52,970 bases of DNA from Pelagicoccus sp. SDUM812002 (lineage in GTDB: Bacteria; Verrucomicrobiota; Verrucomicrobiia; Opitutales; Opitutaceae): NCBI RefSeq assembly GCF_031127835.1, contig NZ_JARXHX010000025.1:1-52970 (forward strand), in the 5' to 3' direction. The notes under the pieces are model-generated. The model was not told where the DNA came from. It searched no databases and saw nothing but the letters and a program-made list of their open reading frames with translations. Below are positions 8,678 to 16,919 of the stretch, in pieces (position 1 is the first letter of the stretch; each line of letters opens with the position of its first letter). The position numbers and the translations under genes are program-made.

Positions 8678-9927
8678 GCCGTCTCACCCTTTTGTAACTT
8701 GAACCACACGGTCAAAATATTAATATTAAGCCTTCTCCAAACACAAAAAGAATTATATACATTCTGCACTACGACACCAGCAGCTGTAGCTAAGGCGAAC
8801 CCCATAACATCAGTCTTAAAGAATGCTATTAACGTGAACAAAACGACAGTACCCGCTGCAGCGAAAGCACCTCGCATAGCGTCAACTTCATGACCTGTCA
8901 TTATGAGTAAATACCCAACAGGTCCAGCCAGAGCACAGACAAACTGCCCCAGCAGCAATACCCTCAACAGCCCAGACCCAAACCCAAAACCATCACCATA
9001 GAGATTCATTAACCCCACAGAAAACAGGTAGAGAAACAAGAAAAGCGGAATAGATCCAAAGATCATCACCCTTACGGACCATCTCACGATGCATATCAAA
9101 TCGCCCTCGCGCCCACCTTTCCTGAATGATTCTGCAAAGCGAGGACCGACCACTGAATTGACTGCAATCAGAACGAAATTCACTAGCATGGAGGTTCTTC
9201 CCGCGGCGGCGAACCAAGCCATTTCTTCCGCATCAACAACAACGCCTGCTATCACTTGTGAAAACCATTGAACAAGAGCTCCCGCAATTACAACCAGCCA
9301 CAAGGGAAAAAAACTCCTCGCAAATTGCCGCCAACCAACTCCCTTTCCAATCCCGCAAAAGAAAACACTCCGGAGCAACCACACCCCTATCAACAAGCTA
9401 ACCAAGCATGCTAGTGAATATGCATAAGCAGATGCCTGAACGCTTGAAATACCAGCCACCATTATAAAAACACAGAAAAGCAACACCCCAACAATCTTAA
9501 GAACCAACACTGACGCGACAACACGAGCGGCCCCTTGCAAGTAACTCGACACCACAACAAGAAGAGGTGACAAGACAAACGCAGGGGTAAAGGCTCTGAG
9601 ATGAGCCCCTCCATTCCCTTCGACGCCACGAAGCGGAATAGCAAAATAGTATATAACCGCGACAAGCGAACCACTCACAAAAACCAAAAGTAAAGCCTTT
9701 CGTAAAACTGAGATACCTGCAGATCTCTGCTCCCCTGCGAACCGAACCACAGACACTTCAGTGCCCATGCTTGCCACCGAAGCCCCCAAAGCAACAAGCG
9801 AAAAGCCCCAAAAGAAAACGCCAGCATCGTCCACTCCAAGGTTCCGAGTCACAACAACCCCCATAGTAAACGCCAAGAAAGCGCCTAAAACGCGTATTAC
9901 AAAGGATGAAAAAACGGAGGAAAGCAT
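8674..9927 (-). CDS. Wzx-like polysaccharide flippase
   Basis: A 417-residue membrane protein with roughly twelve transmembrane segments and the MATE/MVF-superfamily opening VIRVLGAFLAFTMGVVVTRNLGVDDAG. The last phrase (RNLG-x-DAGVFFW) is the conserved first-loop motif of polysaccharide transporters. It would move undecaprenyl-diphosphate-linked repeat units from the cytoplasmic to the periplasmic face. It is directly followed, with a 4-base overlap, by the polymerase-like gene, a natural Wzx/Wzy pair. A second flippase lies at 24013-25461, so this locus holds two transport systems. Strong G/T bias of the coding strand as in its neighbour. Confidence 0.9.
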   Translation of the reverse strand: MLSSVFSSFVIRVLGAFLAFTMGVVVTRNLGVDDAGVFFWGFSLVALGASVASMGTEVSVVRFAGEQRSAGISVLRKALLLVFVSGSLVAVIYYFAIPLRGVEGNGGAHLRAFTPAFVLSPLLVVVSSYLQGAARVVASVLVLKIVGVLLFCVFIMVAGISSVQASAYAYSLACLVSLLIGVWLLRSVFFCGIGKGVGWRQFARSFFPLWLVVIAGALVQWFSQVIAGVVVDAEEMAWFAAAGRTSMLVNFVLIAVNSVVGPRFAESFRKGGREGDLICIVRWSVRVMIFGSIPLFLFLYLFSVGLMNLYGDGFGFGSGLLRVLLLGQFVCALAGPVGYLLIMTGHEVDAMRGAFAAAGTVVLFTLIAFFKTDVMGFALATAAGVVVQNVYNSFCVWRRLNINILTVWFKLQKGETA

Positions 9928-9958
9928 AACTGTGTAATCGACGAGTCGTCCTGAATAG

Positions 9959-11170
9959 CTAGCCTACCGCATTCAGAAACTCATTTTCATACGAGTCTAG
10001 CATACGCTTTCTAGTGAAGTAAGAGGCTCTTTCTTTGGCCTTGAGTGCAACCTGTTGCACAATAGGTAAATTGCTTTCGCAATACTCTAGCAGCGAGATG
10101 AGCGAACCAAGTTCGCTTGGCTCGAAAAGCCACCCCGCTTCTCCGATCAACTCAGGTAGGCCACCTCGATCAGACGCTATAATAGGGCACCCCCAAGCCA
10201 TCCCCTCTACAGCTGCCAATGGTGCCGTATCATGCCACTCAGATGGGATGACCAATACATCCACCTCACGGAGAAAACCGGCGGAGTTAACAAAACCCAA
10301 CCACTTAATGTTTGAAGCACCTTCTGTTCTTTTCTTAAGGCTCTCGACATAGGAGAGATCACCTTTCCCCGCTATAAGTAGAGAAGAGTAACGCAAATCC
10401 GAGCCCAGAAAGCTTTCAATAAGATTATCAATCCCCTTTCTCGGATGTATACCTCCCAAGAAACCAAAGCGAATACCACTTCCCGATTCGACCTCTTTAC
10501 CACAATCCAAAGAAGGCCTCTCGTAGGAGTTATAGATAGTCACCGATCGCTTGTTTCTAACTCCAGACAAAAAAAGCCGATGCCTATCTACGATAAAATC
10601 GCTAACACCAATGTAAGTATCGACCTTATTCAAGTGAAGCGATTTTAGCCTAGACGAACAAAAGCAAGCTGAACAACGTCGAGAGCAATTCGACCCATAT
10701 TTTTGCATAGCACCGTTCACACAAAGCAAGTATTGATCATGAAAAGTATGCACCAACGGTATGCCCAATAATTTTACGGCACTCCATATTGAAACAGAGA
10801 AGCCCGCTAACGTGTGCGTATTAACTACCTGCGGCTGAAATTCCTTCAGAATATCTAAAAAAGCTCTTTTCATCCAACTATTGTACGAGTCAAAGACATG
10901 CCATAGCACCTTATCAAGTTTGCTAATCTTCTCATCATTAAATGGATTATACATATTTAGCACAGGTAATCCCACAATTTCTACACCATTCAAAACCCTC
11001 CTAATCTTTGACTCGCCGAAACATGTAGTTACAACACATACCCTAATCCCACGATCAACTAACCCTTCGGCAAGTCCCTGAACAACTCGCTCCGCTCCAC
11101 CCAAAAACACCGGATCATAAACTGAGCTAACCAAAAGGACGCTCTTCAAAACTGGATCTTTTTTATTCAT
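9959..11170 (-). CDS. Family 4 (GT-B) glycosyltransferase
   Basis: A 404-residue retaining glycosyltransferase with two Rossmann domains. The N-terminal domain has the glycine-rich VFLGGAERVVQGLAEGL typical of GT4. The C-terminal domain has RFGFLGGIHPRKGIDNLIES and the nucleotide-sugar motif EWHDTAPLAAVEGMAWG (E-x7-E). A Cys-rich patch, CSRRCSACFCSSR at roughly residues 160-172, is seen in a subset of GT4 enzymes. I prefer the ATG at 11170 (MNKKDP) over a longer frame to 11236, which would run into the upstream sulfotransferase gene; the shorter start leaves a 7-base gap. It is 31 bases upstream of the flippase. Confidence 0.91.
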   Translation of the reverse strand: MNKKDPVLKSVLLVSSVYDPVFLGGAERVVQGLAEGLVDRGIRVCVVTTCFGESKIRRVLNGVEIVGLPVLNMYNPFNDEKISKLDKVLWHVFDSYNSWMKRAFLDILKEFQPQVVNTHTLAGFSVSIWSAVKLLGIPLVHTFHDQYLLCVNGAMQKYGSNCSRRCSACFCSSRLKSLHLNKVDTYIGVSDFIVDRHRLFLSGVRNKRSVTIYNSYERPSLDCGKEVESGSGIRFGFLGGIHPRKGIDNLIESFLGSDLRYSSLLIAGKGDLSYVESLKKRTEGASNIKWLGFVNSAGFLREVDVLVIPSEWHDTAPLAAVEGMAWGCPIIASDRGGLPELIGEAGWLFEPSELGSLISLLEYCESNLPIVQQVALKAKERASYFTRKRMLDSYENEFLNAVG

Positions 11171-11177
11171 GAATACA

Positions 11178-12062
11178 TTAATATTTACCTTCCCAGCCTG
11201 ACAAATCCTTGCCTGACACTTCAGATAAAAGCTCAAGATCTTCTCTAAAATGAAGAGTCAATTTTTGCCTCAAAGAAGGTGGAAAAACCGTCCGCCTTTC
11301 CCTTGAGGATATCCTAGCCAAACCATTCAGTATTCCCAATCCCTTGGAAAACCCAATCCTTCTTTTTGTATCAGCTACAACCCTGACACCAATACTAATC
11401 CAGCTAGGAACAGACCGAGCCCTATTAGCAACTTCAAAGTCAGGAACATAAGATGGGGTTAGCTCCAAGAAACCTAACAATTGACACCAAAGGGCGTTAG
11501 GATCTTTTTTCATTTCATCAAGAGTATAAACAAACAATCGATCCTCGTGCACGTGCTCTTTGAGAGACCTTAATTGAGCACCCAATCTAGCAACCTCCCC
11601 ATACAATAGATTGGAAGAATCAGGGCAGAACCGAGGAATTTCATGTCCTGCCAATCGACACCCTTGGAGGTTCCACGCAGTCTCAAAATCACGAACATTT
11701 TCACAACCTTCAACCAACAACTCACCATGCCATGAATATGCCAAATCAACCGGGTTTCTCAATCCTACGATAAACTTCGCCGTAGGAGAGTATTCAACAA
11801 TGTGTTTTACCGCTACCTTTGATCGTAAATACGCAGTAGAGGCATCACACACTATATCATGACGCTCGTCAGCATTATCAAAATAACTTTCGTAGCGATT
11901 AATGTCACTGGACCAACCTTTTTTACGATCGAAGTCCCAGTATTCAGGTTCTTTCGGATCGGAAATAAAAACGGAACTGTGACCAGCTAACCAATTAGCC
12001 AATGAGGTAGTCCCGCACTTTGGCGCTCCCACGATAAATAGGTTTGGTTTCTTCACAAACAA
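11178..12062 (-). CDS. PAPS-dependent sulfotransferase
   Basis: Predicted carbohydrate sulfotransferase of up to 294 residues using 3'-phosphoadenylyl sulfate. The 5'-phosphosulfate-binding loop GAPKCGTTSLANWL is at residues 12-25 and the 3'-phosphate-binding segment GLRNPVDLAYSWH at about 100-112, both in the expected order. Its presence implies that the polymer, or a sugar in it, is sulfated, as is common in marine polysaccharides. The first possible start is TTG at 12062; a GTG at 12056 is equally plausible, and neither has a clear ribosome binding site. It is the first gene of the AT-rich cassette: composition changes sharply across the ten bases that separate it from the sugar phosphotransferase gene. 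No sulfate activation genes are in the window. Confidence 0.91.
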   Translation of the reverse strand: MFVKKPNLFIVGAPKCGTTSLANWLAGHSSVFISDPKEPEYWDFDRKKGWSSDINRYESYFDNADERHDIVCDASTAYLRSKVAVKHIVEYSPTAKFIVGLRNPVDLAYSWHGELLVEGCENVRDFETAWNLQGCRLAGHEIPRFCPDSSNLLYGEVARLGAQLRSLKEHVHEDRLFVYTLDEMKKDPNALWCQLLGFLELTPSYVPDFEVANRARSVPSWISIGVRVVADTKRRIGFSKGLGILNGLARISSRERRTVFPPSLRQKLTLHFREDLELLSEVSGKDLSGWEGKY

Positions 12063-12072
12063 TGAGCTAGGC

Positions 12073-13482
12073 CTAACAAGCCCCCTTGTAATTAAAGAAC
12101 GTCTTAAATTTGATCGTGAGGTCCATCCAGACGTTCCAGTTTTCGATGTATTGCAGGTCGTGACGGATGCGCTCGGCGATGCTGGTATCTCCGCGGAGAC
12201 CGTTGACTTGGGCCCAGCCAGTCATACCGGGCTTTACGCTGTGGCGGCTTTGATAGTAAGGGATCTCTTTTATAAAGTCGGTGATGAGCTCGGGACGTTC
12301 GGGACGGGGGCCGACCAAGCTCATCTCGCCTTTGAGCACGTTCCAGAATTGCGGAACCTCGTCGAGGTTCCACTTGCGCATGAAACTGCCAATCTGGAGG
12401 CGGCGTGGATCGTCTTGGGTGCTCCAGCCGACTTTGCCAGAGGCTTCGGCATCGAGCTTCATGGAACGCAGCTTGAGCACTTTGAACTCCCTACCCCCTT
12501 GGCCGACGCGGACCTGGCGGTAGATAACGGGCCCAGGCGACTCTCTCTTAATAAGGGGAATCAGGATGGCAAAAACAGGCAAAGACAGCATAAGTCCAAT
12601 GGAAGCACCAACGATATCGACCGCCCGCTTGATCAAGCGGTTGAGGGCGCGGTTTTGCGGTAGCTCCGCGAGCGACATGACGGGCATGCCGCCCATGTTA
12701 TGGATCTGCAGACAGCTAGAGAACACCTCGAAGCTGCTGGGGATGGCCTTGAACTCGACGAAGTTCTGTTCGCAGAGTTTGGCGATGCGTACGACCTCAG
12801 CGCTAGGCAGGCAGGTATTAGCTACGGCAAGGCTATCGAAGGTGCCCTCTTTCATGAGCGCTTCCAACTGGTCCAAGCGACCGAGCTGATCTTCTTCTAA
12901 CGAATCGGCACCGGTGGAAATGAAGCCCTGGAAGCGATGGAGATCGCAGCGCCCTTCTTTCACGCGACCGGCGAACTGCTGAGCCTCCGATCCGGTACCC
13001 ACTACTACCAGGTGGCGGTAGCAGTTCTCGAATAAGCCACTCTCGTGCAAGACCGCGTGCATGGCGAAGCGCCAGAGCGGCAGCAGGATAATAAAGGACA
13101 CCGCTGAACAGATCATGAAGAAGCGGGAAATCGGTGGATCGAAGCCGAGCATCAAGGAGAGGCCGACCACAGAGAATGACCAGAGGGCCGTGACCTTGAC
13201 CACCGACGTTAGGGTGCGAGCTCGCGAGAGCATGACGCTCCAGCGAAAGAGGTGCTGATTGTGTGAAATCAGGGTGTAGAGGAGAAGCCCGAGGCAGAAG
13301 TGGTTCCAGTAAGCGATGAGCGGCGGAAAACTCTCGGTAGGACGGAATTCGGAGAAGTATTCGAAGCGCACAGCGTGCCCGACCAGCATAGCGGCGAGGA
13401 CGAAGAGCAGGTCGCCCGCAAAGACGATCGCGGTGAATCGGGTGCGGGACTTTTCAAATAAAGACTGTTTTGAGCGGATCAT
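12073..13482 (-). CDS. Undecaprenyl-phosphate sugar phosphotransferase (WcaJ-like initiating enzyme)
   Basis: Polyprenyl glycosylphosphotransferase that starts each repeat unit by moving a sugar-1-phosphate from an NDP-sugar to undecaprenyl phosphate. About 469 residues from the ATG at 13482 (MIRSKQS). Four to five transmembrane segments come first, then a Rossmann-like CoA-binding fold (HLVVVGTGSEAQQFAGR), then the catalytic bacterial sugar transferase domain over the last ~200 residues. That domain carries KRAVDIVGA, RQVRVGQGGREFKVLKLRSM, the Asp-containing LDEVPQFWNVLKGEMSLVGPRPERP, and KPGMTGWAQVNGLRGDT. A longer frame to 13659 adds a stretch with no similarity to the family. It is GC-rich and the only initiating enzyme in the window, so both biosynthesis modules may depend on it. 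Confidence 0.93.
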   Translation of the reverse strand: MIRSKQSLFEKSRTRFTAIVFAGDLLFVLAAMLVGHAVRFEYFSEFRPTESFPPLIAYWNHFCLGLLLYTLISHNQHLFRWSVMLSRARTLTSVVKVTALWSFSVVGLSLMLGFDPPISRFFMICSAVSFIILLPLWRFAMHAVLHESGLFENCYRHLVVVGTGSEAQQFAGRVKEGRCDLHRFQGFISTGADSLEEDQLGRLDQLEALMKEGTFDSLAVANTCLPSAEVVRIAKLCEQNFVEFKAIPSSFEVFSSCLQIHNMGGMPVMSLAELPQNRALNRLIKRAVDIVGASIGLMLSLPVFAILIPLIKRESPGPVIYRQVRVGQGGREFKVLKLRSMKLDAEASGKVGWSTQDDPRRLQIGSFMRKWNLDEVPQFWNVLKGEMSLVGPRPERPELITDFIKEIPYYQSRHSVKPGMTGWAQVNGLRGDTSIAERIRHDLQYIENWNVWMDLTIKFKTFFNYKGAC

Positions 13483-14010
13483 GAGGAGGAAAGGACATAG
13501 AAGATTTTGGATTTCTTGGGATTCGAGAAAGAGCTCCGAGAGTGGCGGAGCCCTGAAACAGGAAAGGACGTTAGCGGCGATCAGCATGAGGAGGGCCAAG
13601 GTTTTCTCAGCGCATCCGATTTTTTTGCAAAAGGGACGGTACAGCAGTGCGAGAAACACTCAGCGCAACTAACGTGGAATAGAGGAAATGTGAATGAACA
13701 TGAGTAGAAGCACGGAGCCCCACTCGTAATTACGCCAAGGTTTAAGGTAAGGGAGAGGGCCCGAAGCAAGCTCCAATCGCAGCCGTTTCGCCAAAGGCGC
13801 AGAGTTCGGGGATTCCCCCAATTTGAGCCGCCACTCTCGCGCCTAGGGGTACCATCTAAGGATCAACCAAAGCATCTCTGATAGTAATGACCCATTAACT
13901 TTATTCATAGGTCAGAGAGCTTAGCTTAAAATCGATCAAGCCACGCCGCTGCGATCAATTTTGACCGCTGTGAATTATTTTTCACCGAGCGACGCAGCCG
14001 AGCAGTCCAA
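13483..14010. other. Intergenic leader between phosphotransferase gene and repeat array
   Basis: About 530 bp upstream of the initiating phosphotransferase. Any promoter for the minus-strand module probably lies here, but I cannot identify a convincing -35/-10 pair or a JUMPstart-type element. The reading frames seen here are short and resemble no protein family. Confidence 0.45.
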
Positions 14011-14811
14011 ATCAGGCCGATGAAGGACACTCGCCATAACGAAGGCAGGGATTTCCAAGGCGAAGTTATAGCGAGCCCCACAATGTAGGATCCTATTGTT
14101 TCGTCGCGAGACTCCTCAAGTGTCGTCGCCCTGCTCCTCGGTAGTGCCTCTTCGTGGCTAAAAAACAGCACAACCTGATCCGACCGTCCGGAGATAATGG
14201 CCACCAAAAGGCGCAAAAAATCTAACCAATGAAGGACCTTCGCTATAACGAAGGCGGGGATTTCTTAAGCGAAGTTATAACGGAGCTCCCAATGCAGGAT
14301 CCTATTCGTGCCTTCTTGTGGCTAGAAAACAGCACAACCGGATCCGGCCGTCCGAATTGTTGGCCACTAAAAGGCGCAAAAAAATCTAACCGATGGAGGA
14401 CCTTCGCTATAACGAAGGCGGGGATTTCTTAAGCGAAGTTATAACGGAGCCCCGCAGTGCAGGATCTTTTGTTTCGTCGCGAGACTCCTCAAGTGTCGTC
14501 GCCCCGCTCCTCGGTAGTGATTTTTCGTGCCTTCTTGTGGCTAGAAAACAGCACAACCGGATCCGGCCGTCCGGAGTTAATGGCCACAAAAAGGCGCTAA
14601 GAACTAACCGACGGAGGACCTTCGCTATAACGAAGGCGGGGTTATCTTAAGCGAAGTTATAACGGAGCTCCCCAATGCAGGATTTATTGCGCCTTCTTGT
14701 GGCTAAAAAACAGCCCAACCGAATCCAGCCGACCGAGATCAATGGCCACCAAAAGGCGCAAAAAAATCAGGCCGATGGAGGACCTTCGCTATAACGAAGG
14801 CAGGATCAAAC
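14011..14811 (+). repeat. Array of four to five two-hairpin repeat units
   Basis: Tandem units begin at about 14013, 14224, 14388 and 14606, with a truncated unit at about 14769-14811, giving periods of about 210, 164, 218 and 163 bp. Each unit begins with a (A/G)(C/G)CGATGAAGG-like segment. It then has CCTTCGCTATAACGAAGG with a partner GTTATA arm (hairpin I), then a GTGGC ... GGCCAC-type pair (hairpin II), ending AAAAGGCGC. The long units differ from the short ones by a ~54 bp module (about 14097-14146 and 14467-14524) carrying GAGACTCCTCAAGTGTCGTC. No transposase is encoded. Confidence 0.9.
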
Positions 14812-14925
14812 CACATAACCTAATCATGACCTGCCGGCGAAGCCGATGTCGACACTTCGTCCCTCGGTGAACGGTCAAAAATAACACGACCCGATCAGCG
14901 ACTCTTGCCTCGACTCTTTCCCATA

Positions 14926-14951
14926 TTCGCATATTTATGCTTTTATGCGAA
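14926..14951 (+). promoter_or_regulatory. Probable VapB operator overlapping the start codon
   Basis: TTCGCATA (14926-14933) and TATGCGAA (14944-14951) form a perfect 8+8 bp inverted repeat with a 10 bp spacer. A third half-site makes a nested palindrome GCATA-TT-TATGC (14929-14940). The antitoxin ATG at 14945 lies inside the right arm. Ribbon-helix-helix antitoxins commonly bind such repeats to repress their own operon; the function here is inferred from position and symmetry. Confidence 0.68.
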
Positions 14952-15193
14952 CTACCATTGACTTGCCAGACGAACTCGTGCGCAGGGCGAAGTCCCTTGC
15001 CGCTCGTAAGGGACTCACCCTGAAAACCCTATTCACCCGGGCCTTACAGAAGGAGACGTCCGAACTGGAAGGCACGCCACTGCCCACGGAAACAAGAGTC
15101 GCCTTTCCCTTGATCGTTTCTCGGAGAAGCGAAAAGCGAGCCATCACCAACGAAGTGATCGAAGAACATCTCACGCTCGACGAACTAAAATAA
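14945..15193 (+). CDS. VapB-type ribbon-helix-helix antitoxin
   Basis: An 82-residue protein beginning MRTTIDLPDELVRRAKSLAA, the beta strand plus first helix of a ribbon-helix-helix DNA-binding domain. The acidic C-terminal tail (EVIEEHLTLDELK) would wrap the toxin. It is encoded 12 bp before a PIN-domain toxin gene on the same strand, the standard antitoxin-first order. It would neutralise the toxin and repress the operon through the inverted repeat that overlaps its own start codon. There is no room for a leader with a Shine-Dalgarno sequence if that repeat is the operator core, and none is seen, so the message may be leaderless. It lies between two blocks of the two-hairpin repeat. Confidence 0.88.
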   Translation: MRTTIDLPDELVRRAKSLAARKGLTLKTLFTRALQKETSELEGTPLPTETRVAFPLIVSRRSEKRAITNEVIEEHLTLDELK

Positions 15194-15205
15194 GAACCGC
15201 CCCCA

Positions 15206-15625
15206 ATGTACCTTCCCGACGTAAACATCTGGCTTGCTGCAAGTTGGAGCGCTCATCAACACCACTCACAAGCAGCGGACTGGATAAACCGTCAACGCTC
15301 TGACCTCTACTTTTGCCGCATCACCCAGATGGCCTTCTTAAGACTGATAAGCCATCCATCACTATTGGGAGAAGATGCTCTCAAACGCCACGAGGCCTGG
15401 AACACCTACCACGCCTTGCTTTCGGATCACAGAATTCACTTCAAGGAAGAACCGGAAGGACTGAGCGCTTACTTCGAAGCTTTCAGCAGTCAGCGGGACA
15501 ATGCGAACAAGCTCTGGACCGACGACTACCTAGCCGCCTTCGCCAAGGCAGCCCAATTAAAATTGGCCACCTTCGACAAAGCAGCAGTCCAGCGATACGC
15601 CAAGACAGCGACTCTGGTTCGCTGA
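15206..15625 (+). CDS. VapC-type PIN-domain ribonuclease toxin
   Basis: A 139-residue PIN-domain protein of the branch with the opening YLPDVNIWLAA (first catalytic Asp at residue 5). It also has TQMAFLRLISHPSLLG in the position of the second motif, and LWTDDYLAAFAKAAQLKLATFD carrying the distal acidic residues. The acidic residue usual in motif two is replaced, as in other members with the MAFLRL-type second motif. VapC toxins cleave tRNA or rRNA when freed from their antitoxin; the target here is unknown. Together with the upstream antitoxin it is a complete plus-strand pair inserted between minus-strand polysaccharide genes and flanked on both sides by two-hairpin repeats, so it may stabilise the cassette region. 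Confidence 0.9.
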   Translation: MYLPDVNIWLAASWSAHQHHSQAADWINRQRSDLYFCRITQMAFLRLISHPSLLGEDALKRHEAWNTYHALLSDHRIHFKEEPEGLSAYFEAFSSQRDNANKLWTDDYLAAFAKAAQLKLATFDKAAVQRYAKTATLVR

Positions 15626-15691
15626 GTTGAAATGGGTGGTACACAGCCGAACCTCAAAAGCCAAACAACACAGCGTCATCAGACGCGCTCC

Positions 15692-15945
15692 CCCAGCCCA
15701 ACCTGATCCGGCCGTCCAAATTGATGGCCACCAAAAGGCACGAAAAATCTAACCGATGAAGGACCTTCGCTATAACGAGTGCAAAGAAGGCGAAGTTATA
15801 GCGAGCCCCACAATGCAGGATCCTTTTCGCGCCTTCTTGTGGCTAAAAGCCAGCCCAACCTGATCCGACCATCCGAATTGTTGGCCACTAAAAGGCGCTA
15901 AAAATCTAACCGATGAAGGACACTCGCTATAACGAAGGCGGGGGT
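15692..15945 (+). repeat. Two-hairpin intergenic repeat, right copy
   Basis: One complete unit (15751-15907) with partial units on both sides. Hairpin I is TCGCTATAAC (15767-15776) pairing perfectly with GTTATAGCGA (15795-15804). Hairpin II is GCGCCTTCTTGTGGC (15829-15843) pairing with GCCACTAAAAGGCGC (15884-15898) at 13 of 15 positions. The copy is in the same orientation as the middle array and opposite to the left copy at 1-197. It ends about 35 bp from the stop codon of the glycosyltransferase at 15978. Confidence 0.87.
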
Positions 15946-15977
15946 CTTGAAGAACCGGTAGACGAGGATGAAAACAA

Positions 15978-16913
15978 CTAGTAGCCCATTTTCCTCAGGC
16001 GGCTGATAAAAGCGGACTCGGAATACTCGCTCTCGAAGCGAGCAAGGGCGGCTCTGGAATAGGACTCGTAGCGAGCGTGTATCTCTCGCACAGCTGATAC
16101 TCCCGCCTCGACCGCGCCCTCTGGTATGGCCTTCCCCGGAGGCTCGCTGCAATTGATCATGTGGTCGATTTCATTGACGTCGCTGATGACGACGGGAAGC
16201 CCTTTCGACATGGCTTCGGCAACGACCAGTGGCTGCGTTTCATTACGGTACTGGCTCGGGAATATAAAGATGCCGCCTCCTGAGAGGGCTTCGAACTTGG
16301 CGTCCTCATATAAAGGACCTCGGTAGTCGAGCCCTTCAAGCTGGGAAGTGTCTACATCGCCCTTCGGTCCGATGACGCAAAAGCTCCACTCCGGATCTGA
16401 GGCGCAAAGCTGGCGATATATATCCAAGGCAACTAGGAAGCCCTTGCCTTTTTCAATCCGACTCATCCAGACCAATCGCTTGACTGGAGGTGCGGGCGAC
16501 GCTTCTGGCGCGACCCTGATATAGTTGCTCAACAGGTGCCCCCAAGGAACAAAGCGCTTTTGAAAGGGCGAAATCAAAACGAAGTCGACACGGCCTAACG
16601 TTCTTATCCACCCAAGGTACTTGCCGTAGAATCGGATCGATCGATTATGGAAATACAGGCGCACCCGCTTTCTCAGTAGAATCGCGTTCCAGAATATCAG
16701 GACTGACTCCATGAGGTTCGCCTTCACCGACTCGCCCGCAAACAACCAAATATCATCGGAGTCGGCGAAGAGATTGGTCATACGAAATTTCCAGTCGATA
16801 GCGACGTCCTTCCCGAGGCCTTCGAGACATTGCTTCAGCGCTTCACGGGCGAAGTTTTCGCCATGCTGCACGCTCGGCTTGTCACCCAATAGTATAATCT
16901 TACGAGAGGCCAT
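15978..16913 (-). CDS. Family 4 (GT-B) glycosyltransferase
   Basis: A 311-residue protein, short for the family, lacking part of the usual N-terminal domain glycine-rich loop but with a recognisable C-terminal half: VKRLVWMSRIEKGKGFLVAL, then the donor-binding GGGIFIFPSQYRNETQPLVV with AEAMSKG (E-x7-E type) at roughly residues 228-250. It is 6 bp downstream of another GT4 gene and the last gene of the second biosynthesis module. Its 3' end abuts the right repeat block, so the end of the reading frame could have been reshaped by rearrangement, although the C-terminus looks complete. Acceptor and sugar are unknown. Confidence 0.87.
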   Translation of the reverse strand: MASRKIILLGDKPSVQHGENFAREALKQCLEGLGKDVAIDWKFRMTNLFADSDDIWLFAGESVKANLMESVLIFWNAILLRKRVRLYFHNRSIRFYGKYLGWIRTLGRVDFVLISPFQKRFVPWGHLLSNYIRVAPEASPAPPVKRLVWMSRIEKGKGFLVALDIYRQLCASDPEWSFCVIGPKGDVDTSQLEGLDYRGPLYEDAKFEALSGGGIFIFPSQYRNETQPLVVAEAMSKGLPVVISDVNEIDHMINCSEPPGKAIPEGAVEAGVSAVREIHARYESYSRAALARFESEYSESAFISRLRKMGY

Positions 16914-16919
16914 TTGCGT

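Noticed and set aside
14229-14650. Two overlapping small frames (67 and 85 codons) inside the repeat array
   Set aside because: They begin in the same place in successive repeat units and run through hairpin sequences; the similarity between them is the repeat itself, and there is no ribosome binding site or known family.
14011-14811. Possible CRISPR array
   Set aside because: Units are 163-218 bp with no short repeat/unique spacer alternation and no cas genes; these are long, near-identical intergenic repeats.
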